This document shows positions 42,470 to 50,855 of a stretch of DNA of 64,000 nt, piece by piece (position 1 is the stretch's first letter; every line of letters begins with the position of its first letter). The stretch covers positions 29,729-93,728 of the forward strand of contig CAJFSY010000007.1 of assembly GCA_904419785.1 (NCBI GenBank). Reading direction: 5' to 3'. Under the pieces are notes generated by a model that was not told the DNA's origin, ran no database searches, and was given only the letters and a program-made list of their open reading frames with translations. Source of the stretch: an uncultured Neglectibacter sp. GTDB lineage: Bacteria > Bacillota > Clostridia > Oscillospirales > Acutalibacteraceae. Both the position numbers and the translations under genes were made by a program.

Positions 42470-43978
42470 TCACAGGCTACGGCAAAACCGGCGGAAAGCT
42501 TCCCGGCCTTCCTCAGTGTCTTTATACACCCCGGCGTTGCCCAAAATCTTTCCAAAAATCGTGCCGATGCTCTCTTGGATACACCGCTGGGTGTCCCCTT
42601 CTCCGGCCCCGGCGTTTTTCAGCTCTTCATACCAAGCAAGATGCTTTTCCATTTCCGGACGGGCCATAATCTCTGCCCCTTTAGCCGGATTCTTCAAAGC
42701 CTGTTCCAGCAGCTTTGTCTCTGCAAGCAGGCGGGGCGGCAGAATCGCCAGTCCCATCACCTCGATCAGGCCAATATTTTCTTTCTTGATGTGGTGATAC
42801 TGGGCGTGGGGATGGAACAGCCCCAGGGGATGCTCTTCTGTGGTGCGGTTGTTGCGCAGCACCAAATCCAGCTCATAGTCGTCTCCCCGGCGCCGGGCGA
42901 TAGGCGTAATGGTATTGTGAGGCGTATCCCCCGTATAAGCCAGGATGTCCACGCTTTCGTCGGAATATTCCCGCCAGGCGGCGAGGATCTTCTCTCCCAG
43001 CGAAGCCAAGCGCTCCCGGTCTTTGCCACGCAGCCGGAGAACGGACATGGGCCAATGGACGATGCCGGCCTGCACATCTTCAAACCCGGCGAACTCCACC
43101 GGTTCCCGCACAGGCGCTTTCGCCATGGGGAACTCATACCGCCCGCCCTGGAAGTGGTCGTGGGAAAGGATAGAGCCTCCCACGATGGGCAGGTCCGCGT
43201 TGGAGCCGACAAAATAATGGGGCAGCAGCGTGACGAATTCCAACAAGCGGTCCATGGAAGCCCGGCTCACCTTCATGGGCCGGTGCTCTCCGCTGAGAAC
43301 GATGCAATGCTCGTTATAATACACATAAGGGGAATACTGCAAGAACCAAGGCTCCCCGCCCAAAGTCAGGGGGATAAGCCGGTGGTTGCCACGGGCTGCT
43401 TGGTTGGCACTGCCCAGATAGCCTTCGTTCTCCCGGCAGAGGGCGCACTTGGGATAGCCAGACTGAGGCGCGTTCTTTGCCGCGGCAATCGCTTTCGGGT
43501 CTTTCTCTGGTTTAGAAAGGTTGATGGTGATCACCAAATCGCCATATTCCGTAGGAGCGGTCCACAGCTTGTCCTTTTCCACCCGGTCCACACGGATATA
43601 GTTGGAAGAACGGCTCAGACCATAGTAATAATCTGTGGCGGCTTGCTTGTCCTGCTCATACAGGGCATAGAATTTTCCCACCACTTCAGAGGGCCGGGGC
43701 ATCAGGCAGTTCATCAGCTCAGTATCGAATTGATCCCGCGCGTCCCGGGTATCGGGCTCGATGAGCCCTTGTTCCGCGGCGTAATCGCAAAGGGCTTCCA
43801 GCGGCTCCGCCGGGAACCGCAGCTCCTCTTCCACCGGCTGGTGTTCGAACTCCCGCAGGCCCAACAGCGCCAACATACGGTTGGCAGCGTAAGCCTCATC
43901 CTCGTGGGCCAGCAGGCCCCTTTGCAAACCATAGTTCAAAAGACGGCTGATCTCCAGGCTGAGTTTTTGCTTCTCCAT
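42470..43978 (-). CDS. galT: UDP-glucose-hexose-1-phosphate uridylyltransferase, class II GalT
   Basis: 502-aa Leloir-pathway enzyme in its Gram-positive class II form, swapping UMP between UDP-glucose and galactose-1-phosphate. SGYPKCALCRENEGYLGSAN, YVYYNEHCIVLSGEHRPMKV and LSHDHFQGGRYEFPMAKAP (catalytic-type His cluster) are conserved blocks. Length fits the family. It is the first gene of the galT-comF-tcdA-fol run; no galK or galE is in view. Confidence 0.94.
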   Translation of the reverse strand: MEKQKLSLEISRLLNYGLQRGLLAHEDEAYAANRMLALLGLREFEHQPVEEELRFPAEPLEALCDYAAEQGLIEPDTRDARDQFDTELMNCLMPRPSEVVGKFYALYEQDKQAATDYYYGLSRSSNYIRVDRVEKDKLWTAPTEYGDLVITINLSKPEKDPKAIAAAKNAPQSGYPKCALCRENEGYLGSANQAARGNHRLIPLTLGGEPWFLQYSPYVYYNEHCIVLSGEHRPMKVSRASMDRLLEFVTLLPHYFVGSNADLPIVGGSILSHDHFQGGRYEFPMAKAPVREPVEFAGFEDVQAGIVHWPMSVLRLRGKDRERLASLGEKILAAWREYSDESVDILAYTGDTPHNTITPIARRRGDDYELDLVLRNNRTTEEHPLGLFHPHAQYHHIKKENIGLIEVMGLAILPPRLLAETKLLEQALKNPAKGAEIMARPEMEKHLAWYEELKNAGAGEGDTQRCIQESIGTIFGKILGNAGVYKDTEEGREAFRRFCRSL

Positions 43979-44091
43979 ACAGCTTCACCCTTTCGGATAG
44001 TTGTAAATCTTACTGCTATTTTACTACAGAATACGGCAAGAAACAACCCAGCCAAACCAATCCGCCCCGGAAAATTCCCGTGGAAACCAGC

Positions 44092-44121
44092 GGTCCCCCG
44101 AGGGGGGAACCTCGGGGGACC
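44092..44121 (-). terminator. Terminator-like hairpin after the GH25 gene
   Basis: GGTCCCCCGAGG (44092-44103) and CCTCGGGGGACC (44110-44121), 12 perfect pairs; weak T-run on the minus strand. Confidence 0.7.
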
Positions 44122-44125
44122 AGCT

Positions 44126-45010
44126 TTACGCCTCCGTTTGTTTCAAAGCGTCTGTTTCATTCAGTTTGTCCAGCAATTTTGAAATCACCGCTAAGGCTCT
44201 CACATACGTGTCGCTGGCGTCGATCTGGGTCTGAGCCCCTGAACCTCCTGCGCCTGAAAGCCCCAGCTCTTGATACACTTGTTCCACTGCGGCCCGGGCC
44301 CAAGAAGGCAGCGAGGCGATAGTCTTATATTTCTCCTCGTTTTCACGGTAGACCTTTTGTGCCTCAGCACGGGCCAGTTTGATCACTTCCGCTTCCGTCA
44401 TGCTATCCTCCTCCTTTCCGGCGGTAAGGGCCGGATAATCTTTATAGGCCCAGTTCCCGTCAAATTTTCTGCCGCCCAGCACCAGCTGATCGGTAAACTG
44501 CCAAATGCCAAAGGGCTTCTTATAATCCAGCTGGCTGCTCCACTGGGCCACCCATTTGTCATAAGGGTCCAGCCGGGGGCTGTTGAGCCTGGTCTGCATC
44601 CAAGATAAAAAGGAATAGACCCCGCAGTAATATCCCGCCTTCTGCACAGCCTGGCAATAGGTCACCACATTGTCGATGAGCCCTTCCCCGGTAGGAAGGG
44701 TCTTGTCCTCCACGTCGTACCACACGCCGTACTGGGGCCGTTTCCCTTGTAGAAGCCGCAGTGTGTGGGCTGCCTCGCTTTGGGCCATAGACGTATCTTT
44801 GGCGTAAGAATACAAATACGTCCCCCAGGGGATACCGGCGGCCTCGCACTTGCGCACGTTGTTCTCGAACTGCGGGTCGTCCTGGTTGGAATAGTTCCCG
44901 CCATAGCCGCACCGGATAATGACGAAATCGATCTGGCCCTTTAAGGCGGCTAGATTTACATCTCCGTTAAACTCTGAAATATCGATGCCTTTTTTCGGAA
45001 GTTCTGCCAT
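44126..45010 (-). CDS. GH25 lysozyme (N-acetylmuramidase)
   Basis: 294-aa muramidase. The GH25 barrel (about 6-195) shows GIDISEFNGDVNLAALK, DFVIIRCGYGG and YGVWYDVEDKTL (catalytic Asp/Glu), ending in the IWQFTD block. The C-terminal part (about 215-294) is helical and Glu/Lys-rich, without a known wall-binding repeat. It lacks a signal peptide, as phage endolysins do, so it may be a prophage leftover or need a holin-like exit. ATG 45010 with AGGAGG is used instead of an upstream frame start. Confidence 0.9.
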   Translation of the reverse strand: MAELPKKGIDISEFNGDVNLAALKGQIDFVIIRCGYGGNYSNQDDPQFENNVRKCEAAGIPWGTYLYSYAKDTSMAQSEAAHTLRLLQGKRPQYGVWYDVEDKTLPTGEGLIDNVVTYCQAVQKAGYYCGVYSFLSWMQTRLNSPRLDPYDKWVAQWSSQLDYKKPFGIWQFTDQLVLGGRKFDGNWAYKDYPALTAGKEEDSMTEAEVIKLARAEAQKVYRENEEKYKTIASLPSWARAAVEQVYQELGLSGAGGSGAQTQIDASDTYVRALAVISKLLDKLNETDALKQTEA

Positions 45011-45148
45011 AACGCCACCTCCTTTCCGGGAAAAGTTTTCCCAGTTCATCCTATGCGGCAAAGTGGACAACGTGACCGCCGGCAGTTAAAAAGGCTTTTT
45101 GAATAACCTTGCCGGTTTGTGAAAAAAGAAATATTTTTAAATCAGGGC

Positions 45149-45177
45149 TTGACGGAGAAAGGATAATCTGCTATACT
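45149..45177 (+). promoter_or_regulatory. Promoter of tRNA-Val
   Basis: TTGACG (45149-45154), a 17-bp spacer and TATACT (45172-45177). Confidence 0.82.
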
Positions 45178-45189
45178 ATTGCCTGTTAC

Positions 45190-45266
45190 GGGGGCATAGC
45201 TCAGCTGGTTAGAGCGCCTGCTTCACACGTAGGAGGTCACAGGTTCGAGTCCTGTTGTCCCCACCA
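45190..45266 (+). tRNA. tRNA-Val(CAC)
   Basis: 77-nt tRNA. Acceptor GGGGGCA pairs with TGTCCCC, followed by A and encoded CCA. The anticodon stem CCTGC/GTAGG encloses TTCACAC, anticodon CAC. It is the last chromosomal feature before the mobile element and its 3' end is the natural candidate attachment site. Confidence 0.93.
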
Positions 45267-45267
45267 T

Positions 45268-45323
45268 TATCTCTTTGTAGATGCGCTCAGCGTTAGTTCG
45301 GTGAGCGCATACACAAGGGGATA
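45268..45323. repeat. Long imperfect inverted repeat, copy 1
   Basis: 22-nt arms 45268-45289 and 45302-45323, 18 of 22 complementary, directly after the tRNA. The outer part (TATCTCTTTGT) is shared with copy 2, while the inner part (ATGCGCTCA/TGAGCGCAT) differs but stays self-complementary. Confidence 0.7.
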
Positions 45324-45470
45324 TTGTCTTACATTGGCTTTCTCTTTTTGAATAGCTTGGACAATATGTTCCGTTCCCTTGACGGTTGGTGCTGGCTTGC
45401 AGCCGAAGCGTCCCCGCTTGGTGTGTCGTTTTCTTGGCATAGTATTTCAGACCTTCCTTAATTTGGAAAA

Positions 45471-45526
45471 TTATCTCTTTGTGTATCGGCTCAACCAAAA
45501 GATTGAGCCGATCTACAAGGAGATAA
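45471..45526. repeat. Long imperfect inverted repeat, copy 2
   Basis: 24-nt arms 45471-45494 and 45503-45526, 21 of 24 complementary. Outer TTATCTC...GAGATAA is shared with copy 1; the inner stem is ATCGGCTCAA/TTGAGCCGAT. The compensatory differences between copies suggest selection for the hairpin. Confidence 0.7.
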
Positions 45527-46185
45527 CCTCCTTGGTTTTTGTTTTACGCACGGACACCGGTTATCTTCATCTCCGGTCTTAAAGTATACGGAATCTCACC
45601 GTTCCTGCCGAGTAAGAGAGATGTTCCTGAACATCTCAGCCCAGCCCCCAAAGTAGCAACGTGCTGCTAACACGTTGGCTCGCTCGCACGGGGACCGTGG
45701 TCTTGGCGTAACTGTTATGGTGGCTTTCGTATTTTCACCGCTCGTGCTATTCACTTTTATGTGCGCAGGGGGTCGGCTGTCCGGTCCCGCCACGCATATC
45801 TACCCTGTTTGACCGCTTGTGGCAGTCAGGGCACAAAAAAAGGGCTCAGATTTTCTCTGAAAGCCCTTGAAATCCGACTTGCAACATGGTATGATTACTC
45901 TTACCTGTTCAAGCAGAAACTTCCATGTGTCTTTCAGATACTTGTCATGTCTGGAAGATGCCAATACCTTTATCAGGGGTGTGACCCTTTTAAAGGTTAT
46001 GGGAGTTTTTATTTTGCCAAAAATTAGGTGCGTTTTTTATTTTAAGCATATTTTACGGGTTTGTCAATCCCAAATTTTGCCGCCTTTCCTCAGGCGGTTT
46101 ACTTATTTCTTTTTCTGTGTCTTTAGTATAGCACATTCCTTTTTATTTTGCAACCTTTTTTGGTTGCATTTTGAAGATACATTTT
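45527..46185. other. Gene-free left end of the element
   Basis: I see no convincing gene. A perfect repeat GAGATGTTC/GAACATCTC lies near 45619-45638, and terminator-like hairpins lie near 45839-45868 (AAGGGCT/AGCCCTT), 46080-46098 (CCGCC/GGCGG) and 46149-46168 (TGCAACC/GGTTGCA). A minus-strand frame (45596-45793) is open but has no ribosome site or family I can name; it may be the remnant of an older insertion. Confidence 0.5.
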
Positions 46186-46205
46186 AACCGGAACCAGTTC
46201 CGGTT
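46186..46205. repeat. Element palindrome P1
   Basis: AACCGGAAC, centre CA, GTTCCGGTT. First of eight copies. It lies 45 bp downstream of the integrase stop. Confidence 0.85.
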
Positions 46206-46212
46206 TTCATTA

Positions 46213-46249
46213 AAATTCCCGGGACGGATTCTACCGCCTCCGGGAATTT
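46213..46249 (-). terminator. Terminator-like hairpin of the integrase gene
   Basis: AAATTCCCGG (46213-46222) pairs perfectly with CCGGGAATTT (46240-46249); the minus strand continues TTTTAAT. Confidence 0.65.
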
Positions 46250-46250
46250 C

Positions 46251-47144
46251 TTATCTTCTCTCTTTTTCTTTGTGGATATTGGAAAGCAGCATCATTTGAT
46301 CGGCCAAGTGGCTCTGGTCAACAGTCACATAGCGCTGCAAGGTAAACGCCACATTGGCATGTCCAATGATCATTGAAAGGCTCTTGGGGTCTGCCCCTTG
46401 TTCAATCATCCGGGTGGCAAAGCTGTGACGCAGAATATGAGGCGTTACATGATTTATCCCGGCTAGTTTGGCGGCTTTTTTACATATATATCTCATATGG
46501 CCATATGTCAACTGCTTTCCATTAGAGCTAAATATAAAGGGAGAGTGCTTTGCTTCTGCACGGTGTGATAATTGCACAAACATTACTGTGACTTCTGGTA
46601 TCAACGGCACATTTCTCACCCCGTTTTTTGTCTTACTTTTCCGAATGCTCAGTATATGTCGTTCCTTGTCCCAATCATCCCAGGTCAGACGGCGTAGTTC
46701 ATCCCGACGTAATCCTGTAAACAGCAAAGTCAAAATAGCAAAGTGATCTACAACAGGCAATTTTGACGCCGCCTCTTCAAATTTCCGCTGTTGATCTTCC
46801 GGAAGTGCATTTACAATCTTTTGGGACGCATATTTCGGTATTGTCGTTGCATGAATGGGATTCCATTCACACAAGTGATTTTCAATAGCCGCATGATATA
46901 ATTTATTGTACAGCACTTTAATGTGATTCAGCGTACTCTTGGCATATTTTTTTCCGAGCTTATTTAAGATTGACTGAAATTTTATTGGGGTCAAGGATGC
47001 CAGATTCATCTGTTCAAGTTCTGGATAATCCTTGCTTACCCTTCTGCGTGCATCCCGATAAATAGCAACAGTACTTTCTGCTAAATCTTCGGTATACACC
47101 TCAAACCACTGATCCAACCACTCGCCAATCGTCATTTCCTGCAT
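46251..47144 (-). CDS. Tyrosine recombinase/integrase
   Basis: 297-aa site-specific recombinase. The N-terminal SAM-like core-binding domain (about 1-105) is followed by the catalytic domain with all key residues: Arg in FTGLRRDELRRL, Lys in KSKTKNGVRNVPL, HxxR in TPHILRHSFATR, His in IIGHANVAFT and the nucleophile Tyr in LQRYVTVD. GGAGG precedes ATG 47144. It faces the tRNA end of the element, as expected for an att-proximal integrase. Confidence 0.95.
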   Translation of the reverse strand: MQEMTIGEWLDQWFEVYTEDLAESTVAIYRDARRRVSKDYPELEQMNLASLTPIKFQSILNKLGKKYAKSTLNHIKVLYNKLYHAAIENHLCEWNPIHATTIPKYASQKIVNALPEDQQRKFEEAASKLPVVDHFAILTLLFTGLRRDELRRLTWDDWDKERHILSIRKSKTKNGVRNVPLIPEVTVMFVQLSHRAEAKHSPFIFSSNGKQLTYGHMRYICKKAAKLAGINHVTPHILRHSFATRMIEQGADPKSLSMIIGHANVAFTLQRYVTVDQSHLADQMMLLSNIHKEKERR

Positions 47145-47354
47145 TTTGAAACCTCCAAACTAAACTCCCGGTATTTTACGCCGAGGTTTCTCCATTGTAC
47201 CGCTGCCAGTACCAAACAGGCGCACTTCCCCCTGGGACTTTCTTTATTTTATTTCTGTTCAGCAAAAATACCTTTTTCATCCTTCTTCTTTCCTCTCCGG
47301 AAGGAAGGTTAGGGATGGAAGGAAGGATATTTAAGTCTGTCTTTCTAAGGTCAG

Positions 47355-47461
47355 TATTTCTAGGGTAAAGATTTTAGACTTCAAGAAGCAAAGAAATTGA
47401 ACTTCTAGAAGTAAAAAAATTTAAATTCTAGAAGTAAAAATTTTTAACTTCTGAAAACAAG
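47355..47461. repeat. Iteron array, 23-bp period
   Basis: Tandem units begin at about 47355, 47378, 47401, 47424 and 47447 (last one partial). The two best units are 47401-47423 and 47424-47446, core TTCTAGAAGTAAAA. The array overlaps the 3' end of the rep gene (stop 47421-47423) and extends beyond it. Period and position fit initiator-binding iterons of a replication origin. Confidence 0.75.
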
Positions 47462-48119
47462 TCCCCCTGCCCTTTTCTTTCCTTTCCCTGCCAGAACCGT
47501 TTTTGGAAAGAGATTTTCGGAAAGCCCTGAAACGCCCAAAAAGCCCAGGTTTTTCCTGGATTTTTTCAACTTCTTTGGATTCCATTTTTCCGTCATAGAT
47601 TGTGTCCCCTTGCCCTTTTGCTTCATGAGCAGCCGTTTGTTCCGCAGTTTCAGAAGTAAAAAATTTTAAATTCAAGAAGTTAAGCACGCCGCCCTTTTGA
47701 GAGGGAGTTTCCTCCGGCTGCTCTTGCTCAGCTTCCAATTTTTTCGATTCCTCCACCGCCTGGAAATCCTTGATATAGAGCAAGCTGGGTTTCCCCTGCC
47801 CACGGCGCTTCTTTTCGATCAGACCCAAATCCGCAAGCTGTTTTAAAAGCTTTACCGCCGTACCCTTTGCGCAGTTCAAGTCACTTCGCACCTGATCGAT
47901 CGTGTAGATGATATAAAGCCGTCCCTGATCGTCCATATACTCCTGCCCTTTGCTCTCTGAAAGAGTTAATCGGTTCAGCATCATGCTGTAGAGCAGCTTT
48001 GCCATCCGGTGCAGCCCAGCGAACACCGGGCTGGTCAGCAGCTGCTTAGGCAGCCCAAAAAAGCGATACCTTGGCCCTTCCGCCGGGGCCTTCATGTAAG
48101 GCAAACACAAGGTACTCAT
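47421..48119 (-). CDS. Replication initiator protein A (RepA_N-like)
   Basis: 232-aa initiator. The N-terminal RepA_N domain (about 10-115) shows YRFFGLPKQLLTSPVFAGL, HRMAKLLYSMMLNRLTLS and the winged-helix part IDQVRSDLNCAKGTAVKLLK. The C-terminal third is variable, Lys/Glu-rich. In RepA_N plasmids the origin lies inside the rep gene; here iterons lie within and at the end of it. GGGAG precedes ATG 48119. It points to a plasmid stage in the life of the element. Confidence 0.88.
   Translation of the reverse strand: MSTLCLPYMKAPAEGPRYRFFGLPKQLLTSPVFAGLHRMAKLLYSMMLNRLTLSESKGQEYMDDQGRLYIIYTIDQVRSDLNCAKGTAVKLLKQLADLGLIEKKRRGQGKPSLLYIKDFQAVEESKKLEAEQEQPEETPSQKGGVLNFLNLKFFTSETAEQTAAHEAKGQGDTIYDGKMESKEVEKIQEKPGLFGRFRAFRKSLSKNGSGRERKEKGRGTCFQKLKIFTSRI
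47647..47684. repeat. Two further iteron-like units inside rep
   Basis: TTTCAGAAGTAAAAAATTTT and then ATTCAAGAAGTTAAG repeat the iteron core about 200 bp inside the coding region. Confidence 0.6.
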
Positions 48120-48172
48120 AAAATCTACTCCCTAAATAAAAATTACCGTCCGGTTGCCCGGACGGTTTCCTT

Positions 48173-48871
48173 TCAACTTTCTTTTTCATGATCCGGCCAC
48201 GCAGCACGGAGCCGGGCCAGTTCTTTATGGGACAATCCCATGATCTTGTCCGCTGGGATTCCTTTTTTCAAGCACACCCGGATATCCCGCATTTTACGCC
48301 AGGGAATAGACGGGTCGTTAAACAGCGTAACGTCTACCCCTTGTTGCAGACCATAGAGAACTTCTTTTTGCTGGCGCTTTGACAGCCCTTCCGGCATCAG
48401 CCTCAGGGCCATGGCCACGCGAGCCATTTCCTTCCAGCGCAGACTTTCCATTTTATTGGCGGGGATAGCCGGGTCCGTGTACCCATCTACACGCAGGCCC
48501 ATTGCCAATCCCAGTCGCAGCTGGCGAAGTTGTCTCACCTGGTATCCCGCCTCCCAATATGGCTCCATATCCAAACCGCAGTTTTCCCATCGCTTTAACT
48601 CTGCCGCAAACGAAGTGATAGAATCACTATGCTCAGAGCGTTCTCTATACGCGCACCATTCCCCGACCGATTCAATCCTCTTGACCACTTTTCGGGCCGG
48701 GTACGGCTCCCGCGCGTCCTGGACATCCTTTACTCTTACAGCGGCATAACCATCTCTGCTTTCCACCAGTACCCAGCTCCCCGGCGGCGGGATCGCCATT
48801 CCCTCCGGCAAAAGCCATGCATACACCTTCCCGTTCTTCCTGTGCGTCGCTCTCACGACCTTTTTTGTCAT
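48173..48871 (-). CDS. PriA-N-like protein with GL-V-DP-IP repeats, unknown function
   Basis: 232-aa protein. The N-terminus (about 1-75) resembles the PriA 3'BD-type barrel (VYAWLLPEGMAIPPPGSWVL). The C-terminal half contains repeated units of the type LRLGLAMGLRVDGYTDPAIP, KMESLRW and GLQQGVDVTLFNDPSIPWRK, a pattern common in Clostridia ICE proteins. The role is unknown. The usable start is ATG 48871 with AAGGGG upstream; palindrome P2 lies 27 bp before it. Confidence 0.7.
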   Translation of the reverse strand: MTKKVVRATHRKNGKVYAWLLPEGMAIPPPGSWVLVESRDGYAAVRVKDVQDAREPYPARKVVKRIESVGEWCAYRERSEHSDSITSFAAELKRWENCGLDMEPYWEAGYQVRQLRQLRLGLAMGLRVDGYTDPAIPANKMESLRWKEMARVAMALRLMPEGLSKRQQKEVLYGLQQGVDVTLFNDPSIPWRKMRDIRVCLKKGIPADKIMGLSHKELARLRAAWPDHEKES

Positions 48872-48897
48872 ATTTTCATTTCCCCTTAAATTCATAG

Positions 48898-48921
48898 AAA
48901 ACCGGAACTGGTTCCGGTTTT
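48898..48921. repeat. Element palindrome P2
   Basis: Arms AAAACCGGAAC and GTTCCGGTTTT, centre TG; between the 48871 gene start and the 49005 gene stop. Confidence 0.9.
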
Positions 48922-49004
48922 GGCAAAAAAGGATGCACCGCAAAACAAAAGTTTTGCGGTGCATCCCACCACGTTTCTTTCCACTCAATCACTTGCATTT
49001 TTCA

Positions 49005-49346
49005 TCATTTAATTGCTTCTTTGTCATTGATTGAATCAACAAGAATAATATCATCTATATTGAGCCAATCATCGTTAAGAAATGCAATTTCTTCCTCCGG
49101 CGCAACACTCCCCTTGGGATGCCTGATATAGAGCGAATTATGTGAACAGCTCGCTCCACTGGAACAAAATAGTATTTTTTCAAAAAGCTTTGTTTCTGCC
49201 ATACTATTTAAATCACAGTATCTCAACGGATTCTCAGTCGACTCGGTATAAATGATATGGTCCAAATTCAGCCGTTCTGAGACTACACGAATATACGTTG
49301 GAGAGGCCATATTGTCATAAAATACAACTGTTTTTTGTTTTATCAT
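49005..49346 (-). CDS. Hypothetical AT-rich cargo protein
   Basis: 113 aa, no family recognised. The protein reads well (KTVVFYDNMASPTYIRVVSE, LDHIIYTESTENPLRYCD, several cysteines in ILFCSSGASCSHN) and is AT-rich like its divergent neighbour but unlike the flanking genes. No ribosome site precedes ATG 49346, and only 15 bp separate it from the divergent start at 49362, so the true start may be lower (ATG 49310) or the gene 5'-truncated. Confidence 0.5.
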   Translation of the reverse strand: MIKQKTVVFYDNMASPTYIRVVSERLNLDHIIYTESTENPLRYCDLNSMAETKLFEKILFCSSGASCSHNSLYIRHPKGSVAPEEEIAFLNDDWLNIDDIILVDSINDKEAIK

Positions 49347-49361
49347 AAAGGAGGTTACGTT

Positions 49362-49943
49362 ATGCGGTTTAGATTTCAAAATTTGTCACCTCTATGTACT
49401 TCTATTCGTCACAATCGCAAAAGCATAGAGCAGTTTGAAATTGTATATAACCAAGTAAAGTTCGATTGCATTTTAGACCTGGATTCAAATCCTTTTGAAC
49501 TAATGATAGGAACACATAATCACAATTTTGCTTGTATACTACACTTATTCCCCGGTTTTATATTGGACACGAATGAAATAGATTTTAGGAAGCTTTGTGA
49601 AATATTGAATCTAAACTATTCCGAAAACCATTTCACTTCCTTTGCGTTTCTAAAATATATTGATGGACATTTACCACACCATGCTTCACCACAACTTGTT
49701 GATCCAAAATATTTTGTTCACTTCAAAAAAAGCGAATTGTCCGTTTCAGAACAAGAGGAAGGCTTCTTCTTTTGCGGTTGGCTTCGGCATAAAGGCATGA
49801 ACAACGGGCACGTCCGAAATCTTCATAAAACCCAGGTGTTACTAGGAAAACCTGTCGCAGATTTTTGTGAAAAACATGATATCAGTAGTAAATGGACCAC
49901 CGATGCTTCAAAGTCAACTCCGTTGACTTTTCCGGAGGACTAG
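49362..49943 (+). CDS. DUF6037-like AT-rich cargo protein
   Basis: 193-aa protein resembling the uncharacterised DUF6037 family (LSPLCTSIRHNRKSIEQFEI, YNQVKFDCILDLDSNPFELM, then FFFCGWLRHKG). AAAGGAGG lies 7 nt before ATG 49362. It is the only plus-strand gene of the element, AT-rich, and bracketed with its divergent partner by palindromes P2 and P3. It looks like recently acquired cargo; defence or addiction roles are possible but unproven. Confidence 0.7.
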   Translation: MRFRFQNLSPLCTSIRHNRKSIEQFEIVYNQVKFDCILDLDSNPFELMIGTHNHNFACILHLFPGFILDTNEIDFRKLCEILNLNYSENHFTSFAFLKYIDGHLPHHASPQLVDPKYFVHFKKSELSVSEQEEGFFFCGWLRHKGMNNGHVRNLHKTQVLLGKPVADFCEKHDISSKWTTDASKSTPLTFPED

Positions 49944-49960
49944 AACGGTGATACAGAAGT

Positions 49961-49984
49961 AAAATCGGAACTAGTTCCGGTTTT
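49961..49984. repeat. Element palindrome P3
   Basis: AAAATCGGAAC, centre TA, GTTCCGGTTTT (one mismatch in the left arm). It lies between the convergent stops at 49943 and 50023. Confidence 0.85.
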
Positions 49985-50022
49985 GGGAAAAAGGAAAGGG
50001 CCGGGAGATCTCCCGGCCCTCC

Positions 50023-50808
50023 TTACAGCGACGGTTCGTCGTAATCGATATCCCGTTTTTGAGGTGGCGTCTGCGGTCCTCTCTGCTGGGAATGCTCCTG
50101 ACCCCTTTGTGTCAACAGTTGTTTCAGCAGTTGCCGGTTCTGACTTTTCTCCTTTTCCAGTTCCCCGCGAAGCTGCTCAACAGTCCTTTCCAGCTCCCGG
50201 CTGCGCTCTTTTGTTTGAACCAGCTGCTCTTGCAGGACTTCCATATTTCTTTCAAACCCGGCAAGGCCTTCCACATATTTCTTGATATCCCTCTGTTCAG
50301 CGGTCAGCTGGGCTTGCCTGCCCTCCGCAACCGCTTTTTCCACCCGTAAATGGGTATGAACCTCAGTAACTCTGTCTCTAATATCGCCACACTCAAAGGA
50401 TATCTGATCTGAAAGGCGCGTATTTTCTCCAGAAAGATGAGTATGTTCTTCCGAAAGGCGAGCATGTTCTCCAGAAAGGTAAGTTGTGTTTGGATTCAGA
50501 GCCTGCATGACAGCATTATGGTTGGTGGTCTCATAATTGAGTCTCTCATTGAGCAGCTTATTTACTTTTTCTTCTGTCTTTTGGGGGATTTTACGGAGAA
50601 AAGCAAACCACATAGCTACAGTGGTGAGAACTGTCCCTACCAGGGATGTTATGATTCCAATCACAACATCCCATAAAATCCCGGAAAAATCGGGCATACT
50701 AATGACCTCCTCAGTGGTTTCCAGTCCCATCCATACCAGCCCGGCTATAATAAGCAGAAACACTTGCACGGGTATGACAAAATACAGGACCCGCAAAACT
50801 TTTTCCAT
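50023..50808 (-). CDS. Membrane protein with long coiled coil and heptad repeat
   Basis: 261-aa protein, no family recognised. It has two membrane helices (about 8-28 and 45-70), then a coiled coil to about residue 240. It contains a tandem seven-residue repeat (LSGEHAR, LSEEHTH, LSGENTR, LSDQIS; about 111-138), encoded by near-identical 21-bp units near 50400-50485. GGAG precedes ATG 50808. It may be a conjugation-apparatus scaffold; only position suggests it. Confidence 0.7.
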   Translation of the reverse strand: MEKVLRVLYFVIPVQVFLLIIAGLVWMGLETTEEVISMPDFSGILWDVVIGIITSLVGTVLTTVAMWFAFLRKIPQKTEEKVNKLLNERLNYETTNHNAVMQALNPNTTYLSGEHARLSEEHTHLSGENTRLSDQISFECGDIRDRVTEVHTHLRVEKAVAEGRQAQLTAEQRDIKKYVEGLAGFERNMEVLQEQLVQTKERSRELERTVEQLRGELEKEKSQNRQLLKQLLTQRGQEHSQQRGPQTPPQKRDIDYDEPSL

Positions 50809-50855
50809 GATCTCATCTCCAATTATTATAATGGTAATTTGTGAATACAGCAATA

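Noticed and set aside
45223..45498. Minus-strand frame overlapping tRNA-Val (ends TGLEPVTSYV)
   Set aside because: This peptide is the usual artefact of translating the complement of a tRNA gene.
45596..45793. 65-codon minus-strand frame at the left end of the element
   Set aside because: No ribosome site, no domain and a GC-biased composition; possibly a remnant but not supportable as a gene.
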